Of a stretch of 64,000 nucleotides of DNA, positions 11,960 through 23,700 are shown in pieces. Every line of letters begins with the position of its first letter. Position 1 is the stretch's first letter. Both the position numbers and the translations under genes were made by a program. The notes beneath the pieces were generated by a model. The model saw only the letters and a list, made by a program, of their open reading frames with translations, ran no database searches and was not told the DNA's origin. Source of the DNA: Gnetum montanum (lineage: Eukaryota; Streptophyta; Gnetopsida; Gnetales; Gnetaceae); assembly GCA_015680685.1 (NCBI GenBank), contig MNCI01013584.1, forward strand, positions 273,937 through 337,936, in the 5' to 3' direction.

Positions 11960-14645
11960 GTATCTCCCCCATGACTAAACTCATGGATGAGTTTTTAGAA
12001 AATGGATCCTCGTTCCCTTGGATCATACACTTGAGGTTTCTCACTTACCATCCTTAGCCAGTTAGTTTTTTGGTTATCATCTCATGTAATCTTGATGGCA
12101 ATTGAATTTTGATCATCTAAGTCCTTATTTCCTCTCTCTATGAGTGTATTTTTGTAGTTTAGTATTTTCATTTGTAAGTTCTTAGTTAGGGTCATTTTCT
12201 TAGAATGAGAATTAATAAGTGGTTTAGATTGGTCCATGCATGTTTTGGATAATTGAAAGTTCTCAATTGTTGGCCACTAGGTATCTTTTGGTTTAGTGGC
12301 CCCTACTCTCTCTATTGAACACTTGTTTTTCACATTTTTTTGGATTGGTGTAATGACTATGTTGACATTTTGGAAGGTCATTCCACAACTACATCCTTCT
12401 TTTTCATTAGTAATGCATGAAATTGTCTATCTCTTCATAGTGATTGCTTCATCTATTATGTTTTGCACTAGAGTGATAATGGGTGTTGGCCCTTGCATAG
12501 GATTGGAAGACATTATTTTGGTGAGGAAGGGTGTTACACTTGGTTGGCCTTTTGTTGGTTTAGATCAGCTAGTAGCTCTACAACTTTTATGCTCATGTGT
12601 GAACACTGTCCTAAAGAAAGGTCATTTCAAATACTTTTCTTAGGATCTACTAACATGATCATTTACTTGTATGTTCATAGCACAAGTGGCATTCTTCCAT
12701 TGATGTTGTGATGTCAATCCTTCCTATGTTATTGGTGGTGACATATGGTGGAGGAAAGTATGAGAATATTGAGGATGTCATAGAGGATAAGAGGTTTGAA
12801 ATGGTGATCCCATAGGAGATGTTGTGGGTTGATGATATTTAGCATAGTAGTAGTAATTTCAATTAGAGGAAGTAGAACCATCTAGAGAAACAAATTTTTG
12901 AACATAGTAGTCATACAGGTCCTTCTAATAATAAGGGTAGTGTTGGCTTGGTGATGGCATCCCCTACAACTATGGGTTTTGCCACTATGGTTGATAGTAG
13001 TGTTGAGGCTAATAAGAAGTCCCATTAGGATAGTATGGTTCATTGTAGGACTATCTATAATTACCTTGTGAGTAAGGTAATTTCCTAGGCATTTGCTTTT
13101 GTACGAACTTAGAATTCAAAGAAAAAGTCCCAAACACTTGTAGATGTAACATAACTAGGCAATAGTCCTTTGGATGGTCATATTGGCACATGTCACATCC
13201 ATCACCCTCTTCTATGGTTGAGTCTATACCCTATTCTACTACAGTTATTTTTCCTTTCTACCAATAAGTATTCCTGCCTATTTCTTTGGTCTTTTTCCTT
13301 TTCATGTATTGATCACTTAATTCTTTCTATGCTACCTTTACCCCTATGGTTTCCAAGTAGATTGTGACCTTTTCATTGATCAACTCCCACACCTTATCTA
13401 TCCTTACTTAAGCTCAGTGATAGACTTTTTTATTGGCAAGGTTTGTTTTGAAATCACTTTGTTAAGAGTTGTCTCTTTTACCTCATCATAGATATGAATC
13501 CTCTTCTTTTAAAGAGTTGGGTCCCAATTATATTCCTCTACATGCTCCCTTTTACATAACTCTCCTTTTTCCACATGCTCAACTAGCCTTTGTATCTAAT
13601 GGGCTCTTAATTCTGATAATCAACCTTGCACATAAATCCCAAGGGTCTCTCTCATTTTGTTACAAAGCCCATCTATGATGTGGAAACACTACTGTTTTTC
13701 AGAGAAATCATATCCTAGACATCTACGTAGTAGTGAATAGTATCTATCCAAGGCCACATGCAAGGATTCATGTTCTTCTTACTTTGATCCTTGGATTTTC
13801 TTTTTCAAGTTGAACACTTTCGCATAGGTTTGGTATTTTTTGTTGAAAAACTCCAGCATTGTTGATCACCAGTGGATTGAATCTAGTTCCAATTATCTAT
13901 ACCAACATTTAGCTTCATCTATTAGTGTCCTAGGAAAGAGCTTAAGCTTTTTCCACTCACTCTTGATATTTTGCAAGACTTAGGCATCATGAAAGGCTTG
14001 TAAGTGATGTTGTTGATCAGAGTTATAGTCTCCTACAAATTTACAAATGTTATTCATATCAAGACTTTTGATGTGACTTTCCCTTTCATGCCTGTGGGGT
14101 ATTCTTACTACCTCTATTATCTGCATCATGCTTCTAGTAGCCAACAAGGATCCATCGTCATCAAACATGTTATGGTGATAATTTCTATTTCTAGTTATCT
14201 AATTAGGATGATTTCATTCATATTCACACTAATGACCTCATCTATTTCTACTTCTATCTTCATATTAACCACTTAGGATATCTCTATTTCTATACCTACA
14301 TTCACCTTCATGAGAACTAGATGTGGAAGAGAAAGAGGATGATGATGAACTAGGAGAATCATCATGGCTTCTATATTTTCCTCTTTGGTCCCTTAATGTA
14401 TCTCTTCTAAGTTTGGAGGAGGTCCTAGGCCTTGAGGCCCTCCTTGTTCTAGAACTTACTCCATATCCTCTAGGATTGTTTACGTTAGTTAAATGTAGTC
14501 TTTGAGTGTAGTAAGGGTCTAAATGAGGATAGGAAACCCCTACTTGCAATTGTTTACTCCAATTTTCCTCAATATAGATCCTATTATTTCTCCTACTAGC
14601 ATTTTCATCATGTGATGCATTCTTACCCCTATGTGAAGAAGACAT
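11960..14645 (-). pseudogene. Degenerate gag of element E
   Basis: The N-terminal part is open for 126 codons from ATG 14645 (MSSSHRGKNASHDENA...), with a basic then Ser-rich stretch. Past a stop, other frames give the capsid-like region: LDMNNICKFVGDYNSD near 14070, then degenerate forms of the family's WYRSL and LGTYAQG motifs (about 13500-13900). Then comes a Pro/Tyr-rich tail with many stops. The end (SLVMGEI, about 11970) lines up with the end of pol in A and B, so protease, RT and integrase are absent. The product would have been a capsid protein; this copy is broken by stops and frameshifts. Confidence 0.6.
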
Positions 14646-14757
14646 GATTTTATTTGATAGCTGTGTGACTTAAAATATTAATATTTTCTAAAAGATAATT
14701 CATTAATACTTTTATAGTGATCATTTATGATATAACTAATCTAGATAACTAGCACAA

Positions 14758-14775
14758 TCTCCGACAACTACACCA
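14758..14775 (-). other. PBS of element E (tRNA-Asp type, decayed)
   Basis: The minus strand reads TGGTGTAGTTGTCGGAGA, starting 2 bases inside the LTR end. The match to the tRNA-Asp complement TGGCGCCGTTGCCGGGGA is weaker than in the other elements, but the position is the same. Confidence 0.5.
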
Positions 14776-14776
14776 A

Positions 14777-15671
14777 TGATGAGCTATGGGTACCCCCTAC
14801 ACCCAACCATAGGAATCATAAGTGTTCACACATGATCTAGCCAAATTCCATGGATGTGACTAGTTGTGGGATCTGGATTGTTAAGCATTGATAATAAGAC
14901 ACTATCTTCCGACTTGGACTAGTCATAGCCTCATCACGTATGGTTTAGTCTAAAGTGAGACAAATGATAATTAATGCTATTTAACCTTAATACTCCTAGT
15001 TGTGAACATGATGAAAGTTAAGAATAACAATCTAAATCAGAGTAATGATAGTGATGTAAATCCACTTTAGCCTAGAGTAATGAGCATCTGCGCCTAACTT
15101 ACCATACATGCCTTGGGCTCATGTAACCATTACTAGGTTACTAAGTGTTATGCTACTAAGTGAACCAAGCAATAACACTACTAGGATTACCAGACAATTA
15201 CACTTAAATGATTGAAACTAGTTGCACTCATTCCACTTTACTAATGGACAAGAAAGTAAAGTACTTAAAATGTAAATGATTAAACTAAGAAAATAGTAAA
15301 AAATTTACTAAGTAAAATAGTAAACTAGGTGGATGTTGCAATGATGAAAAGCAATCTCGATCTTCATTTCCAAACATGAACTATGACCAAGTACACTTCA
15401 CTTGAAGAAAGATTCTATACAACTCCCCAACACCACACTGTAGGCACTCACTCTATTACTAAAACTATGAAATGAAACTGCATGAATCTACTGAAGGATG
15501 GAATGAAACTTATTTAGATTGTGCACCTAATTATCATATTTATAGGTTTGCATGTATCCCACAATATCAAATATTTGATGTTGTATCATGAGCTCCAACA
15601 TTGAATACGCGATATCACAACTTTGATATTGGATGCCCGATATCATAGCTAAGATAAGAGTGCTCTTATCA
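14777..15671 (-). repeat. 5' LTR of element E
   Basis: An 895-bp LTR whose minus strand runs TGATAAGAG...AGCTCATCA. A TATA box (CTATAAATATG) reads on the minus strand near 15538-15546, and degenerate GATATC palindromes (15608-15655) lie upstream of it, as in the U3 of C and D. Confidence 0.6.
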
Positions 15672-16110
15672 TCCACCAATGCAATCATAGAGGTTAATAT
15701 TAGGTAAATCATATAATAATATTTCCACCACTAGAAGAAATACTTCACAATACAAAAATACTTATAGTTAATCTTTAATCAAAATCATATTTCTAAAACA
15801 TTTAAATCAACAACTACATCTACAACTAGATAGTTACCACTATATAGAGTATTCATAAAGAAATGATATACTAATTAATTAAATCATAGTCATTCTTTCT
15901 CCTCTTACTTGGTGTGTCCAAGGGATAGGGATAGGGATATTTATAGATCTTTTGAGTTTTGAAGAGTTCTTTATTAAGTGTGGATAATTGGATGTTGGAA
16001 GATGTTACCTCCATTGGAAGTTTCTAGAAGAATATCCTTTTTCAAGTATCTTCTTCACCCATCCTACTACTTATTTTACCTTTTATATTTAATTTATGCT
16101 AATTACTATT

Positions 16111-16260
16111 TACTTTACCAAGGTTAATATTTATTTACCATATTTTACCAAGGTTACTAGTCATTTACCATGTTTTACTAAATTTACTATTCATTTACCA
16201 TGTTTTACTATAGTTGCTATTCATTTATCATATTTTACTAAGATTACTATTTATTTACCA
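16111..16260 (+). repeat. 30-bp minisatellite (about 5 units)
   Basis: TTTACCA recurs at exact 30-base spacing (ending at 16140, 16170, 16200, 16230 and 16260), with units of the form TTTACCATGTTTTACTAAAT plus TTACTATTCA. An ORF across it is an artefact of the repeat. It lies inside the right part of the F LTR. Confidence 0.85.
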
Positions 16261-16500
16261 TTTCATTATGATATATGCACTTCTTTCTAAGTTTATATTA
16301 TCTTAGCTCTTAGAGCCATGTACTATCATAAAAATGGAACAATTACTTTTTCATTGTAAAACATTCAAAATAACTTATTTATTAAGCATTCCAAGTACAT
16401 CCAAGATACATTATATCTTAGTATGTTAAAATTACTAAGATGGCTAAAATACATACTATTGCATTGATATTATAGATTGATGTAAAAGTAGGGTATTACA

Positions 16501-17659
16501 AATATTATTCCAATGGATTATAACAATAACTAAGCCAATGTTATTATGTTTAAATTTAAAGATTAGTTGATATTCTTGTTTGATTGACTTGCAGTTGAAA
16601 TTTTAGTTTGTAGCCATCTTCTTGTGGAATCTAGCTAGACATGCTAGAAATCTTTCTTGATTAAGCTACTATGAAATTCAAGGTATGATATGACATCTCT
16701 AGGTTATGGACTAATGTGATCACTATTACATCATGAGAGTGGAATTTATGCATATGTTTGACATATTCAAATTGTTCTTTTATGTTATATCCATATCTTG
16801 AAATGTTATGAACTACTTCAATGTTGGCATGGTTTAAACCAAGAGTCACAATGGTTTGCAAGTAACTTTTGAAAAGAAAACAAAAGTATCATGGTTTTGT
16901 GTTATAAAATAATCTAAAAGTAGAAAAAGTACATTCGAAATGCTCCCCAATCAAAATTAAAGATGCAATAGATTATTACACTTCACTATAAGGGTCTTTA
17001 AGAGTTGATAAACAATGTGTGTGCACCATAAGGTTGGAAATTGTCTTCCTTAAACAAGTTATTCTTTCAATTTCCAATTTTAATTTAAATAAAAAGGAAT
17101 ATGGTGTGCTCATATCATATAGATGATCATCTCTAGGCTAAGTGCTCATGAGCACATTTATGTTGTAGACACCATCATGTTCAAAGGATGACTATTTGCT
17201 ACTACAATTCCCATATTAGATAATTAGTTCTAATTATAAGTATTATAATAGATATTTTGGTACATCTTTGCTTGTTTGATTTTTGAGAGAAGTATATTTT
17301 CATAGGATTAATTGTTAAAAAATTGAAAAATTAAGAGTTTTATAATTTTGGGTAGTGGTACTTAATATAGAAAACTTTCATTATTTTAAAATACATTGTA
17401 GTTCCAAGAAATTACAAAGACCCCAATTTCTACTATTCTTATGATTAGTGTTTTCTTGTCATGGCTTTTATGCTAATGTCATTTATCAATTTGAAAATTG
17501 CAAGTGTTTAACCCTTACAATTGAAATTACCTATAGTGGCTAAAATTTTCTTCTTCTTTTTTTGTTTTAAACTACTAAAATTACAACAGACATGTAAGTG
17601 TATCTCTTATGATTGCCTTAAGGTTTATCACCACTTCTTCTCATAATTTCACATGTAAC
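16501..17659. other. AT-rich non-coding region
   Basis: No gene, LTR or repeat is recognised. Short ORFs are at chance level. Confidence 0.5.
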
Positions 17660-17664
17660 ACAAT

Positions 17665-17855
17665 TGATTAGAGTGGTTACTCTAGCAATTACTCTAATTA
17701 TTAGAGTGGCTACTCTAGCAGTTATTCTAATTATTAGAGTGGTTACTCTAGCGATTACTTTAGTAGTTATTCTAATTATTAGAGTGGTTACTCTAGCAGT
17801 TACTTTAGCAGTTATTCTAATTATTAGAGCAGTTACTCTAATTATTAGAGTAGTT
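17665..17855 (+). repeat. U3 palindrome array (TAGAGTGGTTACTCTA type)
   Basis: About seven imperfect palindromes of the form AGAGTGGTTACTCT alternate with AGTTATTCTAATTATT. The array reads as an open frame on both strands because of its composition. It is not likely to be coding. Confidence 0.8.
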
Positions 17856-18604
17856 GCCCCCAAGTCTATAAATGCAGTGCCCAAGCACACAATAGGAAGG
17901 AAGTCTTTTAGCAGTCAAGTAGCAAACCTCTTATAGTCTGTTTGAAAGTTAGAGTATTTTCCAAGTGCCCACAGTAGGAGGTCTAAGCATTGTGTACCTG
18001 AGCACACCTTATGTACAGCAATAAAGACGAGCTCTTTGATTCATCCTTGCAATACTTGAGATTTGTTTTCTTACGCATTTCTTTTATTTTATTTACTTAT
18101 GCATTTATTTTATTTTATGCACTTTACATTTCTATTATTAGCACAACAATTCATTTTGATAAATTCAGAAAATCATTAAATGACACAAGCACAACCACTT
18201 TGAGCATGTGTGTAATGCTTGGTAACCTATTAACAATTAGCGTTTAGTAATCCTAGCAATGTTGCACTGGTTCAAGATGTGTACAGCAAGTGGAAATGGA
18301 TGTTGGTTTTAGGATTAGTTAGAAATTAGTTAATGAGTAGTTAAGTCAAATTAGTCACTTAGTTACCTCTCTCCTTCCCTACTAGCGCAAGAAATAAAAA
18401 CATAAAAGCTATAAAAATCATATGCCTCAAGCTTACTTAACTATACAATCATGACATACAGGTAAGCTTGGGAAGACAATGATCAACCAACCCATCCTTG
18501 TTCCACAAGGGTGCATAAGCACTTAGTCCATGGAATTCGACCGGGTCGTGTGTGAAACACTCGTATTCGTATGGTTGAGCGTAGGGGTACCTCGTCACTC
18601 ATCA
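17665..18604 (+). repeat. 5' LTR of element A
   Basis: Runs TGATTAGAG...CTCATCA. U3 is filled by a palindrome array (17665-17855). A TATA box (CTATAAATG, 17866-17874) and a polyadenylation signal AATAAA (18020-18025) place R between about 17895 and 18045. The last ~220 bp differ from the 3' LTR at roughly 7% of positions by eye, so the insertion is old. Confidence 0.85.
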
Positions 18605-18605
18605 T

Positions 18606-18623
18606 TGGCGCCATTGCCAAGGA
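18606..18623 (+). other. PBS of element A (tRNA-Asp)
   Basis: TGGCGCCATTGCCAAGGA starts 2 bases after the LTR end and matches 15 of 18 bases of the complement of the plant tRNA-Asp 3' end. Confidence 0.75.
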
Positions 18624-18740
18624 CTTAGTTGTTTGTGCACTAATTAGAACTTAGGAAATCATTCACATCATTGGAATGAACCCTTAGGGTTGGTTTAAAA
18701 AATAATAAACAAAAATACATTACACACTGAGCAAACAAGT

Positions 18741-21070
18741 ATGTCTTCTTCTTCGTACAAAAGTGCCTCACTGCCTAGGTCTAAAATAGGAAATAGTCAG
18801 TGATGTAATACACATGACGTTGATCTGCTAGTTCCTCAAAAATTTCAAGTGGTATATATTCATCCTAATGAGTATATAACATATTTCACTTTTATCCTCT
18901 ATCAAGACAAACAACTGTGTTGGTGAGACTTAGAAGGTAGCATAGTGTTACCTCCCAATCATTTAGTCTTGAGCATGCTTCTTCATGCTTTCACACGAAT
19001 TGGCATGTCGCACTTACACACAGAATATCTTGTGCAAGACCATGACATGAGAGAATACAATCCCACATAGGCACAATGTCAAAGGAACTTGCAATAGGAG
19101 AGACATCATAAGTATTTGAAGGGTAAGTGGTCCCAGGATGCCCCACATGTCTTAAGTAAAAATGAGGGTGCTGAACCCACCTCAAGCAACCGCCCACACA
19201 ACAATATTCCTCCCCTTGAATTTGGCCAAGGGATTAGGTATCAGAACCTTCATTCCACTATTCATAACCTAGGTTCTAATAGCCATGGGCACAAAGGATC
19301 CAAAAAAAGAACATGAACTCATGGTAAAGGTGGACATTCTAATTGCAATCATGATTAAGGCCAAGACCGTAGAAGAGAAGGTAGTAGACACTGTCATGGT
19401 GACGGTTCTCCTTCTTCTTCACCTTCATCATCTCCTTCACCCTTTCGTTCAATATCTAGATGAAGTCATAAAGAAAAAGACCATGGGGATAAATGTAGGC
19501 AAAGTGGAAGTCATAGATAAAACAGCCAAGAAAGGGGACGAGGGCATTCTAGAGAGTTATGACATAGAAGAAGGGAGAGTAAGGAACAATGTAGTCATCA
19601 TAGACACCATGGATGAGACGATCATGATGAACCCCTCCTCACTACTTGAAGTATGTTGGACATAATTGAGGCTATTAGAATTGTAACAAGGCATCAAAAA
19701 GATAGTAGGATCAAGAAATTAGATATGAACAACATCCCACTATTTGAAGGGGGATACAACGCTGATCCTCAAAATCATTTACAAGAATTTCATGATGCGT
19801 GTGCCTTATAGAACATAGAGAATGAATGGAAAAAACTTAAGTTGTTCGCATGGACATTAGTTAAAGAATAGAAAAGCTAGTACTGGAATCCATTCATAGG
19901 TGGAGTACTATGTTAGAACTATTTAATGATAAGTACCAAATGTACTCCTGAGTGTCTAACTTGTGAAAGCAAATCCAAGGCTAGAAACAAGAAGGACATG
20001 AACCCTTGGATGCTTCCATGGGCCAATACTATGCACTATTACATTTTTGTCCTGGCCATGGTTATTCGCAAAGGGATCAACTGCGCCATCTCATGGATGT
20101 GCTTGGGCATGAAACAAGAACCCTTGGGACTTATGCCTAAGGGAGACTATCTAAGCTTAGGTCCCATCAAATTCAAAGACTATTGGAGCAAGTTGCTAAG
20201 GAATAAGGTGAGCTATAGAAGAGAGAAAGTGCAGAAGAGTATAACCAAGATCCTTCCCTTTGGAAGAGGGGAGCAAGATTTTATGAGGATGAAGAAGAGT
20301 CACAACTCGAAGAGATGGTGAATAGGAAAACTTTGCCTATCCAAAAGATGACATCGTAATTTTTATAAAAGGTAGACCAAATGTGGGATTCCCTAGATAA
20401 TAGATTTCAAACTATTCTTAAAATAGTAGAGGAGTCTAGAGAGAAAGGTAGTGAGAAAAGAAAAAAGAAAGAGGTTGCACATGCACGTAGCAAGGGTAAG
20501 GCCAAAGTTACCATCATTGAAAAGGTTGTGGATTTGGAAACAAATAATGATAGTGGATGTGAGATATGTCAATATGACCATCCTAAGGTATTTTTCCCTA
20601 TAATCTCACATCTATGGAATTATGGGGTGTATGCACTCAACCCATGATTAAACAAAAGGCAAACACCCCAAAGGTTATCTTATCCTCAAGGTAACCCAAG
20701 GCAGTTCCACCAACCCTTAACATATTATCCCAGTGGAACTCCACCACAACTGATTAAGAAATATCAATAGTGGCAGCACCCACAATCATGGGGAATGCCA
20801 CCACCAAGGTAGTAGTATCCTTACTAGAAACCTAACCCATATGGATATTACGTGCAGTAGACAATCTCCACATGTGACTCTACTAGTTATGTCACTTCTC
20901 AACCTCACTACCAAGCCCACGAGTATTATGGGACTCCCTCTTCTAGAGATAATATTCTGCAAGCATATCATCCTTCTCATCTGGCCACATCTCTTCCACC
21001 AATAGCTCCACTACCACCTACTCCTGTGATGCAAGGTCAAATCCCTACCTAGCCGCAGCAACATAATGCC
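18741..21070 (+). pseudogene. gag of element A, degenerate
   Basis: Starts at ATG 18741 (MSSSSYKSASLPRSK). The reading frame is repeatedly shifted and stopped. Recognisable parts, in order: an N-terminal domain with IHPNEYITYFTFILYQDKQL (about 18850-18915), the capsid start LDMNNIPLFEGGYNADPQNH (about 19717), the capsid C-terminal part (about 19990-20290), and a zinc knuckle CEICQYDHPK (about 20560) whose last Cys is replaced by Phe. A Pro/Gln/Tyr-rich tail with several stops follows (20650-21060). Intact Gag would form the cytoplasmic particle. This copy cannot. Confidence 0.75.
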
Positions 21071-21780
21071 ATAAGGGTTGTTAACTCTCAACCTACTATT
21101 GGTTCAAACAACCACATGAAGAAAAGATATTTATTTAGAACCAATAGTACAACCAAGCACTTGCAATCACAAGCAGCTGATTCCGTAGATGCCTTAGTAT
21201 CAATCAAAACTTCGAAGCCCCCTTCAACCCAATCACCACACTCAACACATACAGTCATGCTAACACATGCCATCATCGATTGGATCAAAGATGGACATCT
21301 TCCTAGGAAATTATCTGATCCTGGGAGTTCTCTGATATATTTACAAATCATTGGAAATGAACTATGAAAGGCTCTTTTGGATTCAAGTTCCGATGTCAAC
21401 TTGATTTCTCAAGAAATGTACAAGGCCTGGAACCTAACTCCATTGAAAAAGAGCAACATCCATCTAGAGTTGGCCGACTAGTCCATCACTGTCCCATTGG
21501 GACTGGTGGAAGACATTGTTACCATTGTTTGTGGGTGGTCATACCAAACTGACTTCCTAGTGATTTAGGTAAACAATGGTAAGGGGAACTTCCAAATCAT
21601 AATGGGAAGAGCATGGATAAGCACCATCAATGCATGCCTAGGAATCTACGATCTTTCCCTAGAAATATCAAAGAAAAATACATTTGGAAAGATTGAGAAG
21701 AAGAAAGTTTCATGCATTTCATACAATGACATAGGATGTAATTGCGTGCAAAGGTCATGGTTTGTGCAAAGTTTAGCATT
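21071..21780 (+). pseudogene. Aspartic protease region of element A
   Basis: WIKDGHLPRKLSDPGSS leads into the retropepsin active-site region LLDSSSDVNLIS (Asp codon 21380-21382). The expected D-S/T-G has become D-S-S. IIMGRAWISTINACLG near 21597 is the second conserved part. In-frame stops occur at 21364 and after LELAD (21479-21481). The enzyme would cleave the polyprotein; this copy is dead. Confidence 0.7.
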
Positions 21781-22039
21781 GCCTGCATGCAATTAGTATG
21801 CACAAGTTATTAACATACAAATATGCTTGTATGTAGTAGCCACATGACAGAAAGATACCTAGTGGCTTACAGTTGATCAAGAAAGTAGTTCACTCATATG
21901 CATGGAACCAACTAAGAGTTTGACTTGTGCTTACATTGATAGCATTGACGCATTAGAGCAAGTCCATCGCCAACATCCAAGTCTTAACCTTGAGAATATC
22001 AACTAGGAAAGTTAGAAATCCCTGAGAAATTTAAGCAAG

Positions 22040-23700
22040 AGCCCCTCAAGCTAAAATCATTGCCCACCAGTATGGAATACACGTTCCTTAAAAATGAAAA
22101 ATTGGTAATTATCAATGCTAAGATTGCTCCTCAATAGAAAGAAGAACTGTTAAAGGTAATAAATAAATGGTCGGACGGCTTCACTTGGTCATATCCTAAA
22201 TTAACTAGAATAGATCCTAGGATATGACAACATAGAATTTACATTGACCCCTCCATGAAGCCTTGAAGACAACCATAGAGGTGATTGAACCCTAAGCTGA
22301 AGCAAGTAGTTAAGGAAAAAATCAAATAGCTTCTCAAGGCTAGGTTCATATACCCCATTGCTGATAGCAAATGGATTAGCCCCTTAGTTATTATGGCTAA
22401 AAAGGGAGGCAAATGGAGTGTGTGCATAGATTTCAAGCTACTAAATATGGAAACATTCAAAGATCACTTTTTATTACCATTTGTCAACCAAGTCTTAGAC
22501 ACCATCACAAGGCATCGCTATTATAGTTTTTTGGATGGATATAGTGGATATAACCAAATACAAATAGCCCTAGAAGACTAAGCCAAGACTACGTTCACTA
22601 GTCCTTGGGGAACATTCGCATACAAAAAAATGCCATTTGGCTTGTGCAATGCCCCTGCAACATTTCAATGACTAGTTCTAAGCATATTCCAATAGCAGAT
22701 AGGGAATGGCATGGAGGTCTTTATGGATGAATTCCCCACTTATGGAGCAAACTTTGATCAAGCCTTGGACCAGTTGGATCAAATGTTAAAAAGATGTGTA
22801 GAAACAAATTTGAGGCTCAACTAGTACAAAATCCATTTGATGGTCCAAGAAGGCATAGTACTAGGGCACAAAATCTCACACATAGGGATAGAGGTAGATC
22901 CCAAGAAAATCAAAATTATCCAAGAAATTACCCGTCAACCGGAAACTATTAAAGATATTTAGTCATTCATTGGACAACTACTATAGGAGATTTATTGAGA
23001 ACTTTTCAAAGGTTTCCAAACAATTGGAAGAATTAACGAAAAAGGATGTACCTTTCGAGTGGACTAGGGAATGCGAATTAGCTTTCCAAACTCTGAAATA
23101 TAAGCTATTAGAAACATCCATTCTACAAGCTCTTGACTAGTTCAAACCATTCCATATCATGAATGACATGTCCAACTATGCTTTAGGATCTGTACTTACA
23201 TAGTTAGATGACCAGAAGTGTCCTTATTACATCCACTATGCATGTAGAAGTATCACTAGTGCACAACTTAACTACACTACCACAGAGAAAGAACTAATGG
23301 TTGTAGTGTTTGCACTAGAAAAGTTTAGATACTATATATTGGGATATAAAGTATATATACATACAAATCATAGTGCAATCTAGTTCCTTATGAATAATCC
23401 AATGGTAAGCCATCATATCATATGATGGTTTGTAATCTTACAAGAATTCAATTTAACAATAATTGATCGCAAGGGCAGCAAGAATGCAATTGCTGATCAT
23501 TTATCTCAATTGCGATGGGAAAATAAAGAGGATGAGTATTCAATTTTTTATCATTTCCCTAATGAATTCCTCTTTGCTGGTGTAGTGAATAACCAATCAC
23601 CCATGGAGACAAATTGGTACAGTAGCATTCTTACCTATTGCCTCACCCATCAAACACCACAAGAGTTAAACCATAAGAAGAAACAACAATTTCTTCACTG
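22040..23700 (+). pseudogene. Reverse transcriptase and RNase H of element A
   Basis: RT motifs in order: WISPLVIMAKKGGKWSVCID (about 22372), YSFLDGYSGYNQI (about 22523), TFTSPWGTFAYKKMPFGLCN (about 22592), then the active-site loop VFMDEF (Asp 22726-22728, Glu 22729-22731) where Ty3 elements have two Asp. RNase H follows with TTEKELMVVVFALEKFRYY (about 23278) and a C-terminal DHLSQL (about 23497). TAG and TGA codons replace expected Gln, Arg and Trp at several places. The altered catalytic pair alone would inactivate RT. Confidence 0.8.

Larger units (their letters stand above)
9274..15671 (-). mobile_element. Element E: non-autonomous Ty3/gypsy element (gag only)
   Basis: The element lies on the minus strand. 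The right LTR (14777-15671) is its 5' LTR. A similar sequence at 9274-9665 is the R-U5 end of the 3' LTR, but the rest of the left LTR cannot be matched by eye to the right one. Internally there are a tRNA-Asp-like PBS, a degenerate gag, no protease, RT or integrase, and a long 3' untranslated region with three blocks shared with A, C and D. Flanks are CTCAC (left) and TCCAC (right), an imperfect TSD, in keeping with an old insertion. Confidence 0.7.
8414..16500 (-). mobile_element. LTR of element F, split by element E
   Basis: The left part (8414-9273) starts TGTAATGACC and the right part (15672-16500) ends GGGTATTACA, so the outer ends form TGTAAT/ATTACA inverted termini as in plant LTRs. 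With element E removed the LTR would be about 1.69 kb. The PBS at 8399-8410 shows the internal region extends left on the minus strand. No 3' LTR was identified. Confidence 0.45.

Noticed and set aside
14323-14505. Plus-strand ORF opposite the gag of element E
   Set aside because: Antisense shadow of the Ser/Arg-rich gag N-terminus.
16096-16290. 64-codon repetitive ORF
   Set aside because: Its repeats are exactly the 30-bp minisatellite; a 30-bp unit keeps frame by arithmetic.
17618-17936. Overlapping ORFs on both strands rich in Ile-Arg-Val-Thr-Leu repeats (also 26864-27167 and 51374-51653)
   Set aside because: They are translations of the U3 palindrome arrays; a palindromic repeat is open on both strands, and these lie upstream of the TATA box.
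22130-22140. TAG after CAA as a programmed readthrough site
   Set aside because: Many other stops and frameshifts interrupt the same gene, and the downstream context does not fit the known CAA-TAG readthrough signal.
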